DNA of 64,000 nt from Anaerohalosphaera lusitana (GCF_002007645.1 NZ_CP019791.1:186001-250000); one strand, 5' to 3'; shown: positions 33,869-42,643, counted from the stretch's first letter. A program made the numbers and translations. Notes: a model not told the origin generated them from the sequence alone.

Positions 33869-34422
33869 TCTTCCCCATCATCCGCCGCTTTCTTAAAAAC
33901 CAGTTGCTTAACCTGTGTTTCGCCAGGTTCCTGAAGTGGCATACCCTCCTCATTACCCGTGGTGTAAGCCACGTATTGCGGCATAGTAATCCAGTCCACG
34001 TTCCATCTTTGACCATCCTCACTTACGACCCCAGCTAGTATTTCCGTCAAATGTCCTTCGAGGTAACCGCCCCCGATCTCAACATGCAGGTCTTCAATGA
34101 CTATTTCTACAGTAACTTCCTCACTATCAGAATCATACTGAACAGTCCACTCCCCGGCCTCCAGTCTGCTTGACTTACCTTTTTTCATTTCATATGTCTT
34201 AGTCTGCCCAGGCTCAATTTCGAAGCGTCCCAGTGCAAGCACCGCTGACGGGATCTCTCCATCATTTTCGAAGGTAATCTCCCAACCTGTATCGATGTTC
34301 GACCAAGTCCCAACCATCTGTTCTGGAAATACAGCACCTTCAGGAAGAATCACATTCATTGAATGGGATGCACAACCACTAATGACAGTGCAAAACAGGA
34401 CAATTATTGACAATCTAAGCAA
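33862..34422 (-). CDS. Putative lipoprotein, unknown function
   Basis: The TTG at 34422 is the likely start: GGAGAG lies six bases upstream and the product then begins with a lipoprotein signal (LLRLSIIVLFCTVISGC, lipobox ISGC). An ATG 33 codons upstream would bury this signal. The mature protein of about 170 residues has a beta-rich body with GTWSNIDTGWEITFENDGEI and acidic stretches, as in small lipocalin-like or META-type lipoproteins, similar in style to the lipoprotein at 1621-2244. No function known. It overlaps the end of the pseudopilin gene by 7 bp. Confidence 0.6.
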   Translation of the reverse strand: MLRLSIIVLFCTVISGCASHSMNVILPEGAVFPEQMVGTWSNIDTGWEITFENDGEIPSAVLALGRFEIEPGQTKTYEMKKGKSSRLEAGEWTVQYDSDSEEVTVEIVIEDLHVEIGGGYLEGHLTEILAGVVSEDGQRWNVDWITMPQYVAYTTGNEEGMPLQEPGETQVKQLVFKKAADDGEDQ

Positions 34423-34654
34423 GTCAATCTCTCCAATGCAACAGTTAAAACGAAAACTTTTTAGAATCAACATTTTACTGCAAGCCCTTTTGAGACGCAA
34501 GATTTCAATCCCTGGTAACAACTTTCATGCGAACATTCCATACTTTGTGCCTCCCATGATTCTAGCCAAACACGATAGTACATACACGCAAGAAACGATA
34601 GATATGAAAAGGCTCTCTTTGCATTTAGCTTCAGGTCATCCTCTTTTAGATGAT

Positions 34655-35914
34655 CTAGTTGATTTCAAGACAATCACCTTCAAGATCGTAGTCATCCTTC
34701 CAGTTGGCGGTAAGTATGTTCAAGTCATTAACTCCTACTCGGTAATAGCCAGTAAACGGACTGCCCTCTACCTTGTGATCAAAGTCCGCCGCTATCCACG
34801 GATGCGTCGCAGGATCAGAATAGTGAGTTTGTTTCCATCCGTTGATCAAAAGGTTCAAGTCATTGACTCCTACATGATAAAATCCACCGAACGGACAACC
34901 CTCGACTCCGCCATCCGCATCACCCTCACACTGATACTCATTACACCAGCTCTCGGGTCTGCCGACTTCCATCCATGTATTATAATCCGGATGTTCAGCA
35001 GGGAAGCATTCAATCTCTTCCGCAGATGATTGAAGTGACAGAATGATAAGTCTGTCATCCAGACACTCCCCAGTTACATTCGTATCGTCTTTCCAGTTTG
35101 CGATCAATATATTCAGATCATTGACACCCACTCGATAAAACCCCGTAAATGGGCTGCCTTCTTCGGCGTGGTCAAAATCTGCAGCAATCCAGGGATCAGT
35201 AGCAGGATCTACATAATTTGTATCTTTCCACCCCCAAACTAGCAAGTTCAGATCGTTGACACCTACTCTATAGTAACCCGTAAATGGACTGCCCTCTGTT
35301 AGTCCATCTGAATCACCTTCACACTGATACTCATTACACCAGCTCTCCGGCATGCCCACACTAACCCATTCCCCATAATCAGGGTGCCCGCAGGGAAAAC
35401 AACCACATCCCGTCCCAAACTGAAAAGGCAGATTTGTAGTCATAGCATCCCCGTTTTGGTCGACAATTCCACCCCGAATTGCGTTTATGTCGATCTCACC
35501 AGACACCGATGTTCCACTGCCCAAAATGATTCCTGTCCCATCCGTCTCACCTTCCAGATGAGCCACACTAATACAAAAACTCGAATTGGGCAACGTTGTA
35601 GTGCCCGGAAACGCTTGAGGAGCAATTGGGCTACCCAACTGATTTGGACTCAGAGCCCCATCATATAAAGTCGGATCAGAATGCGCCGCATCAGGGAACA
35701 CATCAAAATATGAATCGATCTGAACACTGCCAATCTGCCCCTCTATACAATCGACGTTCAAGGCCATCCCAACGATCTCCGTATCAGGCTTATTGATCGT
35801 CCATGACAGGGTCCCCGTCCCGTCACCATTGTCGGTTAGCTTAAAATCCACATCCACCCCGAAGCTAACACCCGCTGCAGCCAATACTATGATAAGAGCA
35901 AACAGTCTCTTCAT
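34655..35914 (-). CDS. Secreted protein with two pairs of dockerin-like repeats
   Basis: Protein of 419 residues with signal MKRLFALIIVLAAAGVSFG. Residues about 20-180 are beta-rich (LSWTINKPDTEIVGMALNVD, FCISVAHLEGETDGTG) and match the paralogue at 36760-37629 along their full length. After that come two successive modules, each with EW(V/M)-GMPESWCNEYQCEGD and a pair of dockerin-like calcium loops (VGVNDLNLLVWGWK, AADFDHAEEGSPF, VGVNDLNILIANWKDD). The paralogue has one such module, so an internal duplication has occurred here. Dockerin-type ends bind cohesins or anchor proteins in other bacteria; in this organism the partner is unknown. Cell-surface or extracellular role inferred. Confidence 0.75.
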   Translation of the reverse strand: MKRLFALIIVLAAAGVSFGVDVDFKLTDNGDGTGTLSWTINKPDTEIVGMALNVDCIEGQIGSVQIDSYFDVFPDAAHSDPTLYDGALSPNQLGSPIAPQAFPGTTTLPNSSFCISVAHLEGETDGTGIILGSGTSVSGEIDINAIRGGIVDQNGDAMTTNLPFQFGTGCGCFPCGHPDYGEWVSVGMPESWCNEYQCEGDSDGLTEGSPFTGYYRVGVNDLNLLVWGWKDTNYVDPATDPWIAADFDHAEEGSPFTGFYRVGVNDLNILIANWKDDTNVTGECLDDRLIILSLQSSAEEIECFPAEHPDYNTWMEVGRPESWCNEYQCEGDADGGVEGCPFGGFYHVGVNDLNLLINGWKQTHYSDPATHPWIAADFDHKVEGSPFTGYYRVGVNDLNILTANWKDDYDLEGDCLEIN

Positions 35915-36043
35915 ACCTGCCTCCTGAATTTAAGCATCATTTACAGCTACTATAATACATAAATACTTGCACGTATACAAGACAAAAATGACTTTTTCTT
36001 CCATCACGTCTCCAAGCTGGCTGTTAATCGAAAGTCGCGCAGC

Positions 36044-36073
36044 AAAAAACCCCGAACCGAACAGGGCCCGAGG
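36044..36073 (-). terminator. Intrinsic terminator after the PEP-CTERM gene
   Basis: On the minus strand a 9-bp stem (CCTCGGGCC with GGTTCGGGG, three G-T pairs) and a 6-base loop, followed by six T (36044-36049). Confidence 0.65.
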
Positions 36074-36132
36074 TTCAAAATTCGAAAAGCCGAAGGGCTC
36101 ATCACCCTCATCTGGATTGTAGAGACATAAGA

Positions 36133-36160
36133 AGAGGCAAGCCTCGAAAGGCTTGCCTCT
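36133..36160. terminator. Perfect hairpin, probable terminator or processing site
   Basis: AGAGGCAAGCCT (36133-36144) and its exact complement (36149-36160) around a CGAA tetraloop, 28 bp after the PEP-CTERM stop codon. There is no clear T-run, so it may stabilise the 3' end of the mRNA, with termination at the next hairpin. Confidence 0.6.
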
Positions 36161-36188
36161 GGGGAAAACTTCTAACTAAGCCGGGTTC

Positions 36189-36674
36189 TTACTTACGGCG
36201 ACGGAGGAAAAGACCACCGATACCGAGAAGACCCAACGTCATTGGCTCAGGTACTACATTTACTGTAGATGTGCTGATGGGGCTAAAACCAGAGTTGTAC
36301 AGAGTCAGAGTAGCAGTGCCTTCAGCTGCACCTGTCAGACCAAACTCAAAACCAGTGCCAGGTGTCAGAGCATCTGTTACACTAGTATCAGAGTTTGTGA
36401 ATGCCCAGAAGCTGCCATCGCCATACGTACCGTAGAAGGTAGTAGTAGAAGCAGGAACAGTAATGTCTGTCATCGTGTCGTCACCAGACCAAACTGCTGC
36501 ACCACCCAAGTCAACTGAGATATAACCATCATACTGCAGGCCATCATCAGATACGATCTGAACCGTAACTGTGTCGCCAACCTGAATTTCTTCCGGAGCA
36601 ACAACGCTGAGACCAGCTGCTGCCATAGAGCCAATACCAAGAACCAAAGCCAAAACCATTAACTTCTTCATCAT
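36189..36674 (-). CDS. PEP-CTERM sorting-signal protein
   Basis: Exported protein of 161 residues. The start at 36674 follows AAGGAG by five bases and gives the signal MKKLMVLALVLGIGSMAAAG. The body is beta-rich and Thr/Ser/Gly-rich. The C-terminus has a PEP-CTERM signal: VVPEPMTLGLLGIGGLFLRRRK, with the PEP motif, a hydrophobic helix and an Arg/Lys end. Such proteins are processed by an exosortase and placed at the surface or in extracellular matrix. The exosortase is not in this window. It lies between two paralogous genes for secreted dockerin-like proteins on the same strand. Confidence 0.88.
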   Translation of the reverse strand: MMKKLMVLALVLGIGSMAAAGLSVVAPEEIQVGDTVTVQIVSDDGLQYDGYISVDLGGAAVWSGDDTMTDITVPASTTTFYGTYGDGSFWAFTNSDTSVTDALTPGTGFEFGLTGAAEGTATLTLYNSGFSPISTSTVNVVPEPMTLGLLGIGGLFLRRRK

Positions 36675-36759
36675 TAAATCTCCTTCATGCATTTTAGAGT
36701 TTCTGTTCTTCGCCATATCCTAACACAGAGTATGACTTACAAACAACTTACAATTTCAA

Positions 36760-37629
36760 CTACTGTACATCAAGACATGTACCTGTCAGGTTTGTATCGT
36801 CCTTCCAGTTGCTGATAAGGATATTGAGGTCCTCTACACCAACCCTGTAGTAACCAGTGAAGGGGCTACCTTCTTCAGCGTGATCGAAGTCAGCTGCAAT
36901 CCAAGGATCAGTTGCAGGATCAACATAATCAGTGTCTTTCCAACCAGCAATCAGGATATTCAGGTCTTCAACACCAACCTGATAGTAACCAGTGAAGGGG
37001 CTACCTTCGCGAGCACCGTCAGCATCACCTTCACACTGATAATCGGTTACCCAGCTCTCGGGAGAACCAACTGCAACCCACTCGTCATAATCTGGGTGAT
37101 CTACAGGGAATCCACCTGGTTGGGCAATTGAGAACGCAATTGGCAGGTTAGTTGTCAGAGCGTCGCCGTTCTGATCTACAACACCACCGCGAGTTGCGTT
37201 TACGTCAAGCTGACCTTCAGCACCAGCTCCACTTGTCAGAACAATACCGGCACCGTCAGTTGTGCCTTCGAGGTGACCAACGCTGATAGCAAAGCTTGCG
37301 TTAGGCAGAGTTGTTGTGCCTGCAGAACCCTGCAGAGCTACTGGTGTACCAAGCTGACCAGGAGCGGTTGCACCGTCATACAGCGTAGGATCAGAATATG
37401 CTGCATCGATGAATACATCGAAGAACGAATCAACTGCAACTGCATCGACTGTGCCAGTTGTAGCGTCAACATTCAGGCCCATACCGACGATTTCGGTATC
37501 AGGCGCATTGATTGTCCACGACAGGGTACCTGTGCCGTCACCATTATCGGTAAAAGCAAAATCTACGTCCGCTGCGAACGTCGGCACTGCCATAGCCAAA
37601 ACGACCAAACACATAGCTAACTTTTTCAT
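36760..37629 (-). CDS. Secreted protein with one dockerin-like pair, paralogue
   Basis: Protein of 289 residues with signal MKKLAMCLVVLAMAVPTFA. Its beta-rich first part (LSWTINAPDTEIVGMGLNVD, FAISVGHLEGTTDGAG) and its end (VGVEDLNILIAGWK, AADFDHAEEGSPFTGYY, VGVEDLNILISNWKDD) match the 419-residue protein at 34655-35914. The Asp/Asn positions in the repeats fit two calcium-binding loops of a dockerin-like module. A good promoter lies 133 bp upstream. Expression and secretion together with the PEP-CTERM protein downstream are likely; function unknown. Confidence 0.78.
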   Translation of the reverse strand: MKKLAMCLVVLAMAVPTFAADVDFAFTDNGDGTGTLSWTINAPDTEIVGMGLNVDATTGTVDAVAVDSFFDVFIDAAYSDPTLYDGATAPGQLGTPVALQGSAGTTTLPNASFAISVGHLEGTTDGAGIVLTSGAGAEGQLDVNATRGGVVDQNGDALTTNLPIAFSIAQPGGFPVDHPDYDEWVAVGSPESWVTDYQCEGDADGAREGSPFTGYYQVGVEDLNILIAGWKDTDYVDPATDPWIAADFDHAEEGSPFTGYYRVGVEDLNILISNWKDDTNLTGTCLDVQ

Positions 37630-37761
37630 GAAACACCTTCCTTTCTCTTTTTCTCTCTTTCTCTACAACTCCAAGAGCAACGCACCCTTCGAGCCTCTCT
37701 ATTAGTGTTGAAAGCCCCGGTTACTGTTATCCAGCTTCCGGAGTATTGCTTTCATGATTGA

Positions 37762-37790
37762 ATAATACTAATTTGGCAACCTAAATGCAA
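37762..37790 (-). promoter_or_regulatory. Sigma-70-type promoter of the secreted-protein cluster
   Basis: Read on the minus strand: TTGCAT (37790-37785), 17 bases, TATTAT (37767-37762). It lies about 130 bases upstream of the dockerin-like gene, leaving a long leader that contains a small hairpin. Confidence 0.6.
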
Positions 37791-38244
37791 GTCAAAAAGT
37801 TTTCGGCCTTAACAGGATAATGTGAATTTTAGCAGATTTTCACCGCCAATCGCACTATCAGTACTGTTATGGGCCCTGCACCCGGAAAAACCCCTTTTAT
37901 AAGCCTTAAGAGCGATTATTTATCGGGCGTTACAGACGGTAATTTTACCCGGTTTCTGCAAAAATTTCTATACCCTGCAGAATTTTTTTCCTTCGAAATC
38001 GCAAACCACCACCCCCAAACAAGGCAAATCCCCCCAAAATCCGGCCCCAAACCCCTATATCTCACCTGCCAAGAACCCTGAAACCGACAATTTTATGGGC
38101 CCAACCCCACCAAACACACAAGCAAAGCCTGATTCGCAAGCAACCGCGAAACGCCAACCGCACCCTATTGCCATCCGCCCCAGCCGGCCTCCACATTTTC
38201 CACATAATTCCCCAGCCGGCCTCCGTCCCACCCCGCTAACTTCT

Positions 38245-38492
38245 TGTCATCGCGAGGAGCGAAGCGACGTGGCGAACTCAAAGCCGACGGCCTCCAACAG
38301 CACATCCAAAACACAAAAACCAGCCGCCTGTCATCCGCCTGAGGCGGACCCAGAGAACACCACGAGCACGCATGCACGTACAAAACAGCATCTCGCCAAC
38401 GAGCTCAGCAACGCAAGCAACGCCAAATGTTGTCATCCCGGACCCCGATCCGGGATCCAGCATAAAAAAGCCGTCGCGAAGCGACTCCTTCC
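38245..38492 (+). repeat. Three polar intergenic repeats
   Basis: Units start TGTCATC at 38245 (CGCGAGGAGCGAAGCGAC core), 38329 (CCGCCTGAGGCGGACC core, tail CCAGAGAACACCACGAGCAC) and 38431 (CCCGGACCCCGATCCGGG core, tail AGCCGTCGCGAAGCGACTCC). These are the last copies in this orientation; from 41.2 kb on, all are inverted. Confidence 0.88.
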
Positions 38493-39043
38493 TGTTGACC
38501 ACCCAAACCAACCGCATCCGTGAACTATGACGCATTTAAACCGCAAAAACGCCCCTAGCCAACACAAAAACGAGCAGCGCCTAAGCTGCGAGTGACCACG
38601 CAACGCCCGCCACAAACCTTATATAAATGCTTGAACCGCGAAATTCCGCCATATAACTTACTATAAAGGCTTGCATCCCGCTGCACACGCATGCAGATCA
38701 ACCAACCCGGCCTATTTCCGCCACTCAAGAACCACACCGGCGAACAAAAACCGCCCGAATACGCGAAATTCCATTTTTCTGCCCGCAAACGCACATTTTC
38801 TGCCGATCTATATTATAAGGACAGAATAAAAATGACCCCGACCAACGACCGCTGCAGCCGCTCATATACCCCGAAAAAACCGTTATGAGAGTTTCGCAGG
38901 GTGATTTGCTGGGTCAAAACGGTGTTTTTACGCTCTACTTCCGATTCCCTAAGTCATTGCTGCATAGACACTTACCTGCAGGCCAGTTTAGATGACGGGT
39001 TTTTGTTTAGAAATTGCGCCCTGAATTTGTAATATGTATCCCC
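38493..39043. other. Gene-free skew-switch region, candidate replication origin
   Basis: No gene is visible. Up to about 38,880 the + strand is C/A-rich (the row at 38701-38760 has 9 G and 25 C); from 38,881 on G becomes equal or higher (17 G and 10 C in 38881-38940; 21 G and 13 C in 39061-39120). Two near-direct repeats, TATAAATGCTTG (38622) and TATAAAGGCTTG (38662), and two copies of GCGAAATTCC (about 38638 and 38763) lie here. I see no TTATCCACA-type DnaA box in this stretch, so the origin call rests on composition only. Confidence 0.45.
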
Positions 39044-40291
39044 ATGAAAAGTTTTCTGCACGGACGTCTGGTAATAGTACGGCTGATCATGCTGGCGGCG
39101 ATGCTTTCGCTGGTAGCGATCGGCATAGCCACGATCTACGCCAGCGGCCACCCCGCTGAGGTGGACGAGGCGAGCAAATACGCCGGCGCGTGGAAGAAGC
39201 AGGCCGTGTACGCGGCCGGGGGAATGATGGCGTTCATTTTCGTTAACCTCTTTGACTACCGCAAGTTAGGGCCGCTGAGCTACTGGCTCTACGGCGGCAT
39301 TTTAGCGGTCCTTGCGGTGCTGCTGCTTGGTAAACGGATGGACATTCCGTTCGTGCCGGTGATCAACGGTACCTGCCGATGGATACGCCTGGGAATAGGG
39401 TCGCGGTTCGTGCAGGTACAGCCGTCGGAATTCTGTAAGATCATATATATACTGGCTTTAGCGTGGTATTTGCGGTTCCGTAAGAACTACCGCCAGTTCC
39501 ACGGCCTGATAGGACCGTTCGCGCTGACACTGCTGGCGATGGTGCTGATACTCTTCGAGCCTGATCTGGGCACGGTTCTGCTGATGATGCCCATACTTTT
39601 TTCCATGCTGTACGTAGCGGGCGCGAAACCGAAACATCTGTTAACCATTGTGGCGCTTGGAGTTATAAGCTTTCCGTTTCTGTGGGGTCACATGAACCAC
39701 TACCAGCGCCAGCGGATTAGCTGCGTGCTGCTGCAGAGCGATTATATGAAGGACCTGGCGCAGAAAAATGGGCGGGTTGCGGAGGTGCTGACTGGTAATG
39801 ACAGGTTCAATCCGAAGGCGTGGGAGCGGGGCAACGGCTGGCAGCTAAAGCACAGCAAACTTGCCATAGCTTCAGGCGGCATAAAGGGTTACGGCTGGCG
39901 CAAGGGGCCTTATATCAAGTATAACACCCTGCCTGAGAGACACAACGACTTCATATTCGCGATCATTGCACACCAGTGGGGGTTGATCGGATGCGCGGTG
40001 GTTCTGGGGCTGTATGCGGTGCTGATAGGGTGTGCGAACGAGATCGCGTGGGCGAATACGGACGCGTTCGCGCGGCTTGTGACGGTGGGGATCATGGCGA
40101 TGTTTACTGTTGAGGTAATCGTTAACATCAGTATGACACTGGGTTTAATGCCGATAACTGGTTTGACTTTGCCGTTCGTGAGCTACGGTGGATCGAGCCT
40201 GGTGGTGAGCATGATGGCGGTGGGACTGCTGAACAATATCGGGCGCGAACGGCCGTTCAGTGTTGCGGGCCGAGCGTTTGAGAATGTTTGA
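39044..40291 (+). CDS. FtsW/RodA/SpoVE-family peptidoglycan polymerase
   Basis: SEDS proteins polymerise glycan strands from lipid II in cell division (FtsW) or elongation (RodA). The 415-residue protein, from the ATG at 39044, has about ten transmembrane helices and the family motifs: VQPSEFCKI, the catalytic-site FEPDLGT, LPERHNDFIFAIIAHQWG and the closing GLTLPFVSYGGSS. A region of about 80 residues between helices (HYQRQRISCVLLQ to SGGIKGYGWRKG) matches the large extracellular loop. FtsW against RodA cannot be settled by eye and no partner PBP is adjacent. It is the first gene right of the skew switch and points away from it. Confidence 0.93.
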   Translation: MKSFLHGRLVIVRLIMLAAMLSLVAIGIATIYASGHPAEVDEASKYAGAWKKQAVYAAGGMMAFIFVNLFDYRKLGPLSYWLYGGILAVLAVLLLGKRMDIPFVPVINGTCRWIRLGIGSRFVQVQPSEFCKIIYILALAWYLRFRKNYRQFHGLIGPFALTLLAMVLILFEPDLGTVLLMMPILFSMLYVAGAKPKHLLTIVALGVISFPFLWGHMNHYQRQRISCVLLQSDYMKDLAQKNGRVAEVLTGNDRFNPKAWERGNGWQLKHSKLAIASGGIKGYGWRKGPYIKYNTLPERHNDFIFAIIAHQWGLIGCAVVLGLYAVLIGCANEIAWANTDAFARLVTVGIMAMFTVEVIVNISMTLGLMPITGLTLPFVSYGGSSLVVSMMAVGLLNNIGRERPFSVAGRAFENV

Positions 40292-40358
40292 TCGTACGAT
40301 GTAACATCATTTTATAACTGCACTTACGTTCAATCTAAATGACATCTTGGGGTGAGGA

Positions 40359-40772
40359 TTATAGGAGGCCGAAGTTTTCTTTTTCTGTGAGGACGACCCA
40401 TGGGCGCTGGTCGGTTTTTTGGATTGTACGGGGCGGGATCTTTTTTATGTCTTTGAGCCAGATGAGGGTGGCGTAATTTGCGTTTTCGCGGGCGGCCCAG
40501 TAGGTGTCTGGGCCCTGTATCTCGTTGTTATAGCAGGACTTAAGTTCGCGGATGCGGGCGGGGGTGAGATTTTCTTCGGTATGGACGCGGGCGACGGTGG
40601 CGGTGGCGAGGACGGGGCCGGAGGATTGCTTTAAGTACAGTGTATGGCCGGACTTAACGCAGCCAAAAGGTGCTCGGCGGTCCTTTGTGAGGCGGAATTC
40701 GACGGTTTTGCTGCCTGCGAGGATGGCTGCGAGGTATGGGCGTTTGAGGATTACTAAATGGGCGGTTTTCAT
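40359..40772 (-). CDS. ASCH/PUA-like domain protein
   Basis: Protein of 137 residues with the look of an ASCH (PUA-like) domain: LVILKRPYLAAILAGSKTVEFRLTKDR at the N-terminus, with the conserved small-Lys-x-x-Glu-x-Arg pattern, then GHTLYLKQSSGPVLATATVARV. Such domains bind RNA or modified nucleotides and some process RNA or act as N4-acetylcytidine amidohydrolases. The C-terminal third (YWAARENANYATLIWLKDIKKI) may close the domain. Convergent with ftsW/rodA. Specific function unknown. Confidence 0.65.
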   Translation of the reverse strand: MKTAHLVILKRPYLAAILAGSKTVEFRLTKDRRAPFGCVKSGHTLYLKQSSGPVLATATVARVHTEENLTPARIRELKSCYNNEIQGPDTYWAARENANYATLIWLKDIKKIPPRTIQKTDQRPWVVLTEKENFGLL

Positions 40773-41180
40773 GGGGGCATTATAGCGGGGGAAATGTGCA
40801 TGTGCAATGTCTATTTGGGGCTAAAATCCTGGATATTCGGCCCCATATGCGGGATTGGAGGGGCGGACGGGTTAGGGTGCAATACTCAGTCGAATCTGGG
40901 AATCGCCCCAGTGAAAGCATTGGTAAAGTTACCAGATGGACACCTGGTAAATAAGACATTGGCTGAAATCGGCTGTTTTTGGGCGTTTTTCGGGGGTGAA
41001 AAGTTGGGCAAAAGTAGGGTAAAACTTAGAAGAAACGGGGTAAAAGTAAGCAAAGATGGGGTGAAAATGGGTAAAAGTTGACAGGCTGTTTCCTACCTGT
41101 CAAGTGGGAGAAACGGGTTGGGGAAGGGGTCGCCACGAAGGCACGAAGAGCACTAAGAAAGTGAAAAATGATAGAAGAAG

Positions 41181-41233
41181 GAGGACGCTGCGCGACTCTA
41201 ATTTATGCTGGGGTCCGCCAAAGTCGGATGACA
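41181..41233 (-). repeat. Polar intergenic repeat, inverted orientation
   Basis: Complement of the left-side copies: GGACGCTGCGCGACTC, then TATGCTGGGGTCCGCC, then CGGATGACA. It is the first inverted copy to the right of the skew switch. Confidence 0.75.
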
Positions 41234-41569
41234 TAATGGGTATTGAAGTACTGGTTAATGGTGCAGGAGTTGGACGTTGGGAGGAGCAAGTATTGTGATG
41301 TGAAAGTTGGGCCGCCGCAGAATTTAACAGCACCGCCTCCGACGAACTTTCCGCTGAGTCCATTCTCGGCGAACTTTTTTCATTAATATTATGCGGCTGG
41401 TGGGTGCGGAAATGGTCGGGGTTGTTGGGATGTTGATTTTGGTTGGCTGAAGTTTTGTGATGATCTTATGTTTGGGCTTGACAGTTTGGGGTGTGCAGGT
41501 GGGTTTCAACCATGGGGCCGCTGACGTGGGTTAAGGTGTGCGAGACAGATAAGTCCTTGTTAATAAAGC

Positions 41570-41599
41570 ACTTATGAACATATTAAAGGTGTCTGACCC
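41570..41599. repeat. Short repeat, inverted copy 2
   Basis: ACTTATGAACAT (41570-41581) and GTGTCTGACCC (41589-41599) are the reverse complement of the pair at 15440-15470. It lies just before the 86-codon gene at 41641. Confidence 0.5.
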
Positions 41600-41640
41600 T
41601 TTTTATTTATTTAATTGGTATTTTTTTTAGTGAGGACGAA

Positions 41641-41901
41641 ATGGAATTTAAGAGTTCGGTTGAAGTTGCGGATGATGCTATCAGAAAGATGAATGAGCGG
41701 ATCACTGATGAGGTATTTCTTACTATTCAGAATGACCGGGAGCTGATGGGGGCCTATTTGCGGGCTGTTCAGGAAGAGGGGCTGGATCGGGTTAATCAGA
41801 CGGTCGGGCGTGCGGTGAAGAAAGCTTACGGGCTGGAGAACAAGGAGCGGGAGGGTGAGCCGGAGAGTACGCTTATACGGAGCCATATGATGTTTGAGTG
41901 A
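41641..41901 (+). CDS. Small acidic helical protein, unknown function
   Basis: Unrecognised soluble protein of 86 residues. It begins MEFKSSVEVADDAIRKMNER and appears all-helical, with many Glu, Asp and Lys, and ends STLIRSHMMFE. A GAGGAC site lies four bases before the ATG. Composition and codon use are protein-like, unlike the noise frames around it. The setting between repeat elements gives no clue to function. Confidence 0.5.
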   Translation: MEFKSSVEVADDAIRKMNERITDEVFLTIQNDRELMGAYLRAVQEEGLDRVNQTVGRAVKKAYGLENKEREGEPESTLIRSHMMFE

Positions 41902-41949
41902 TGGATTTTTGTGCTATGGACGATGTATCGATAATGTAGAGTTGCGGTT

Positions 41950-42133
41950 ATTGTGGTCGTGCATGCGCGCCCGTTGTGTTCTCTGGGCCCCGGATCAAGT
42001 CCGGGGTGACAGATGTTAGTTAAGCGTGATGTTTGTTGGCGCTATGGACGTGGTGCTTTGGTGTTGGGTTGTGGTTGTTTTGTGCGTGCATGTGTGCTCG
42101 TTATGTTCTCTGGGTCCGCCAAAGGCGGATGAC
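41950..42133 (-). repeat. Two inverted polar intergenic repeats
   Basis: Unit 1 (about 41950-42011): GCATGCGCGCCCG, GTTCTCTGGG, then the CCCCGGATCAAGTCCGGGG core and TGACA. Unit 2 (about 42066-42133): GTTGTTTTGTGCGTGCATGT, GTTCTCTGGG, the GTCCGCCAAAGGCGGATGAC core. Both are inverted relative to copies left of 38.5 kb. Confidence 0.8.
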
Positions 42134-42358
42134 GGCGGGAGGCGTTTGCGGCTGGCGTTTGGTTCTCTGGGGCTGGCTTAGGCGGATGACAGGCTTTGGT
42201 GGTGCGGGTTTTTGTTACCCATGTGCCCGGTTTGAAGTGTTACCCATGTTAAGGTTGAAATACGTGGGCCGGGGTGACAGCATGGGGTTGATTCGGTATA
42301 ATGTTCGGCGTTGGAGCTTTAATGAGCTTGGCAGATGCTGCTGTTTATAGGAGGCGGG

Positions 42359-42643
42359 GTGAAGTCATATTTCGTTTACATACTGGCGAGTAAGCGGAAC
42401 GGGACGCTTTATGTGGGGGTGACGAATAATCTGCGGCGGCGGATGTGGGAACATAAGAACGGGCTTGCGGAGGGGTTTACACGGGCGTGGGGTGTTGGTC
42501 GACTGGTTTATTTCGAACGGTTCGATCATGTGGACTGTGCGATCCGGCGGGAGAAGCAGTTGAAGAAGTGGCGGAGGCGGTGGAAGCTGGAGCTTATCGA
42601 GAAAGATAATGCGGGGTGGGAAGATCTGGCGGAGCGGTTTTAG
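42359..42643 (+). CDS. GIY-YIG nuclease-domain protein (YhbQ/UvrC-like)
   Basis: Small single-domain member of the GIY-YIG superfamily. The motif pair is YFVYILASKRNGTLYVGVTN (Y-V-Y and Y-V-G), with the catalytic-site Arg in NLRRRMWEHKNG, a conserved Tyr in RLVYFERFD and the Glu/Lys region AIRREKQLKKWRRRWKLELIE. The GTG at 42359 lies close after AGGAGG and starts the domain directly; an ATG eight codons upstream is the alternative. These proteins cut branched or damaged DNA in some cases, and many copies lie in repeat-rich intergenic DNA, as here between two pairs of polar repeats. Confidence 0.85.
   Translation: MKSYFVYILASKRNGTLYVGVTNNLRRRMWEHKNGLAEGFTRAWGVGRLVYFERFDHVDCAIRREKQLKKWRRRWKLELIEKDNAGWEDLAERF

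Larger units (their letters stand above)
40773..41640. other. Gene-poor G/T-rich region
   Basis: About 870 bp with no convincing gene. It holds runs of GGGGTAAAA-type sequence (40990-41080), a GCCACGAAGGCACGAAGAGC word (about 41131), one inverted copy of the polar repeat (41181-41233) and the GTGTCTGACCC repeat near the right end. Open frames here lack protein-like composition. Confidence 0.55.

Noticed and set aside
42033-42350. Possible gene in the G/T-rich repeats before the GIY-YIG gene
   Set aside because: The open frame runs through two intergenic repeats and its product (Trp/Cys/Gly/Val-rich) looks like translated repeat sequence.
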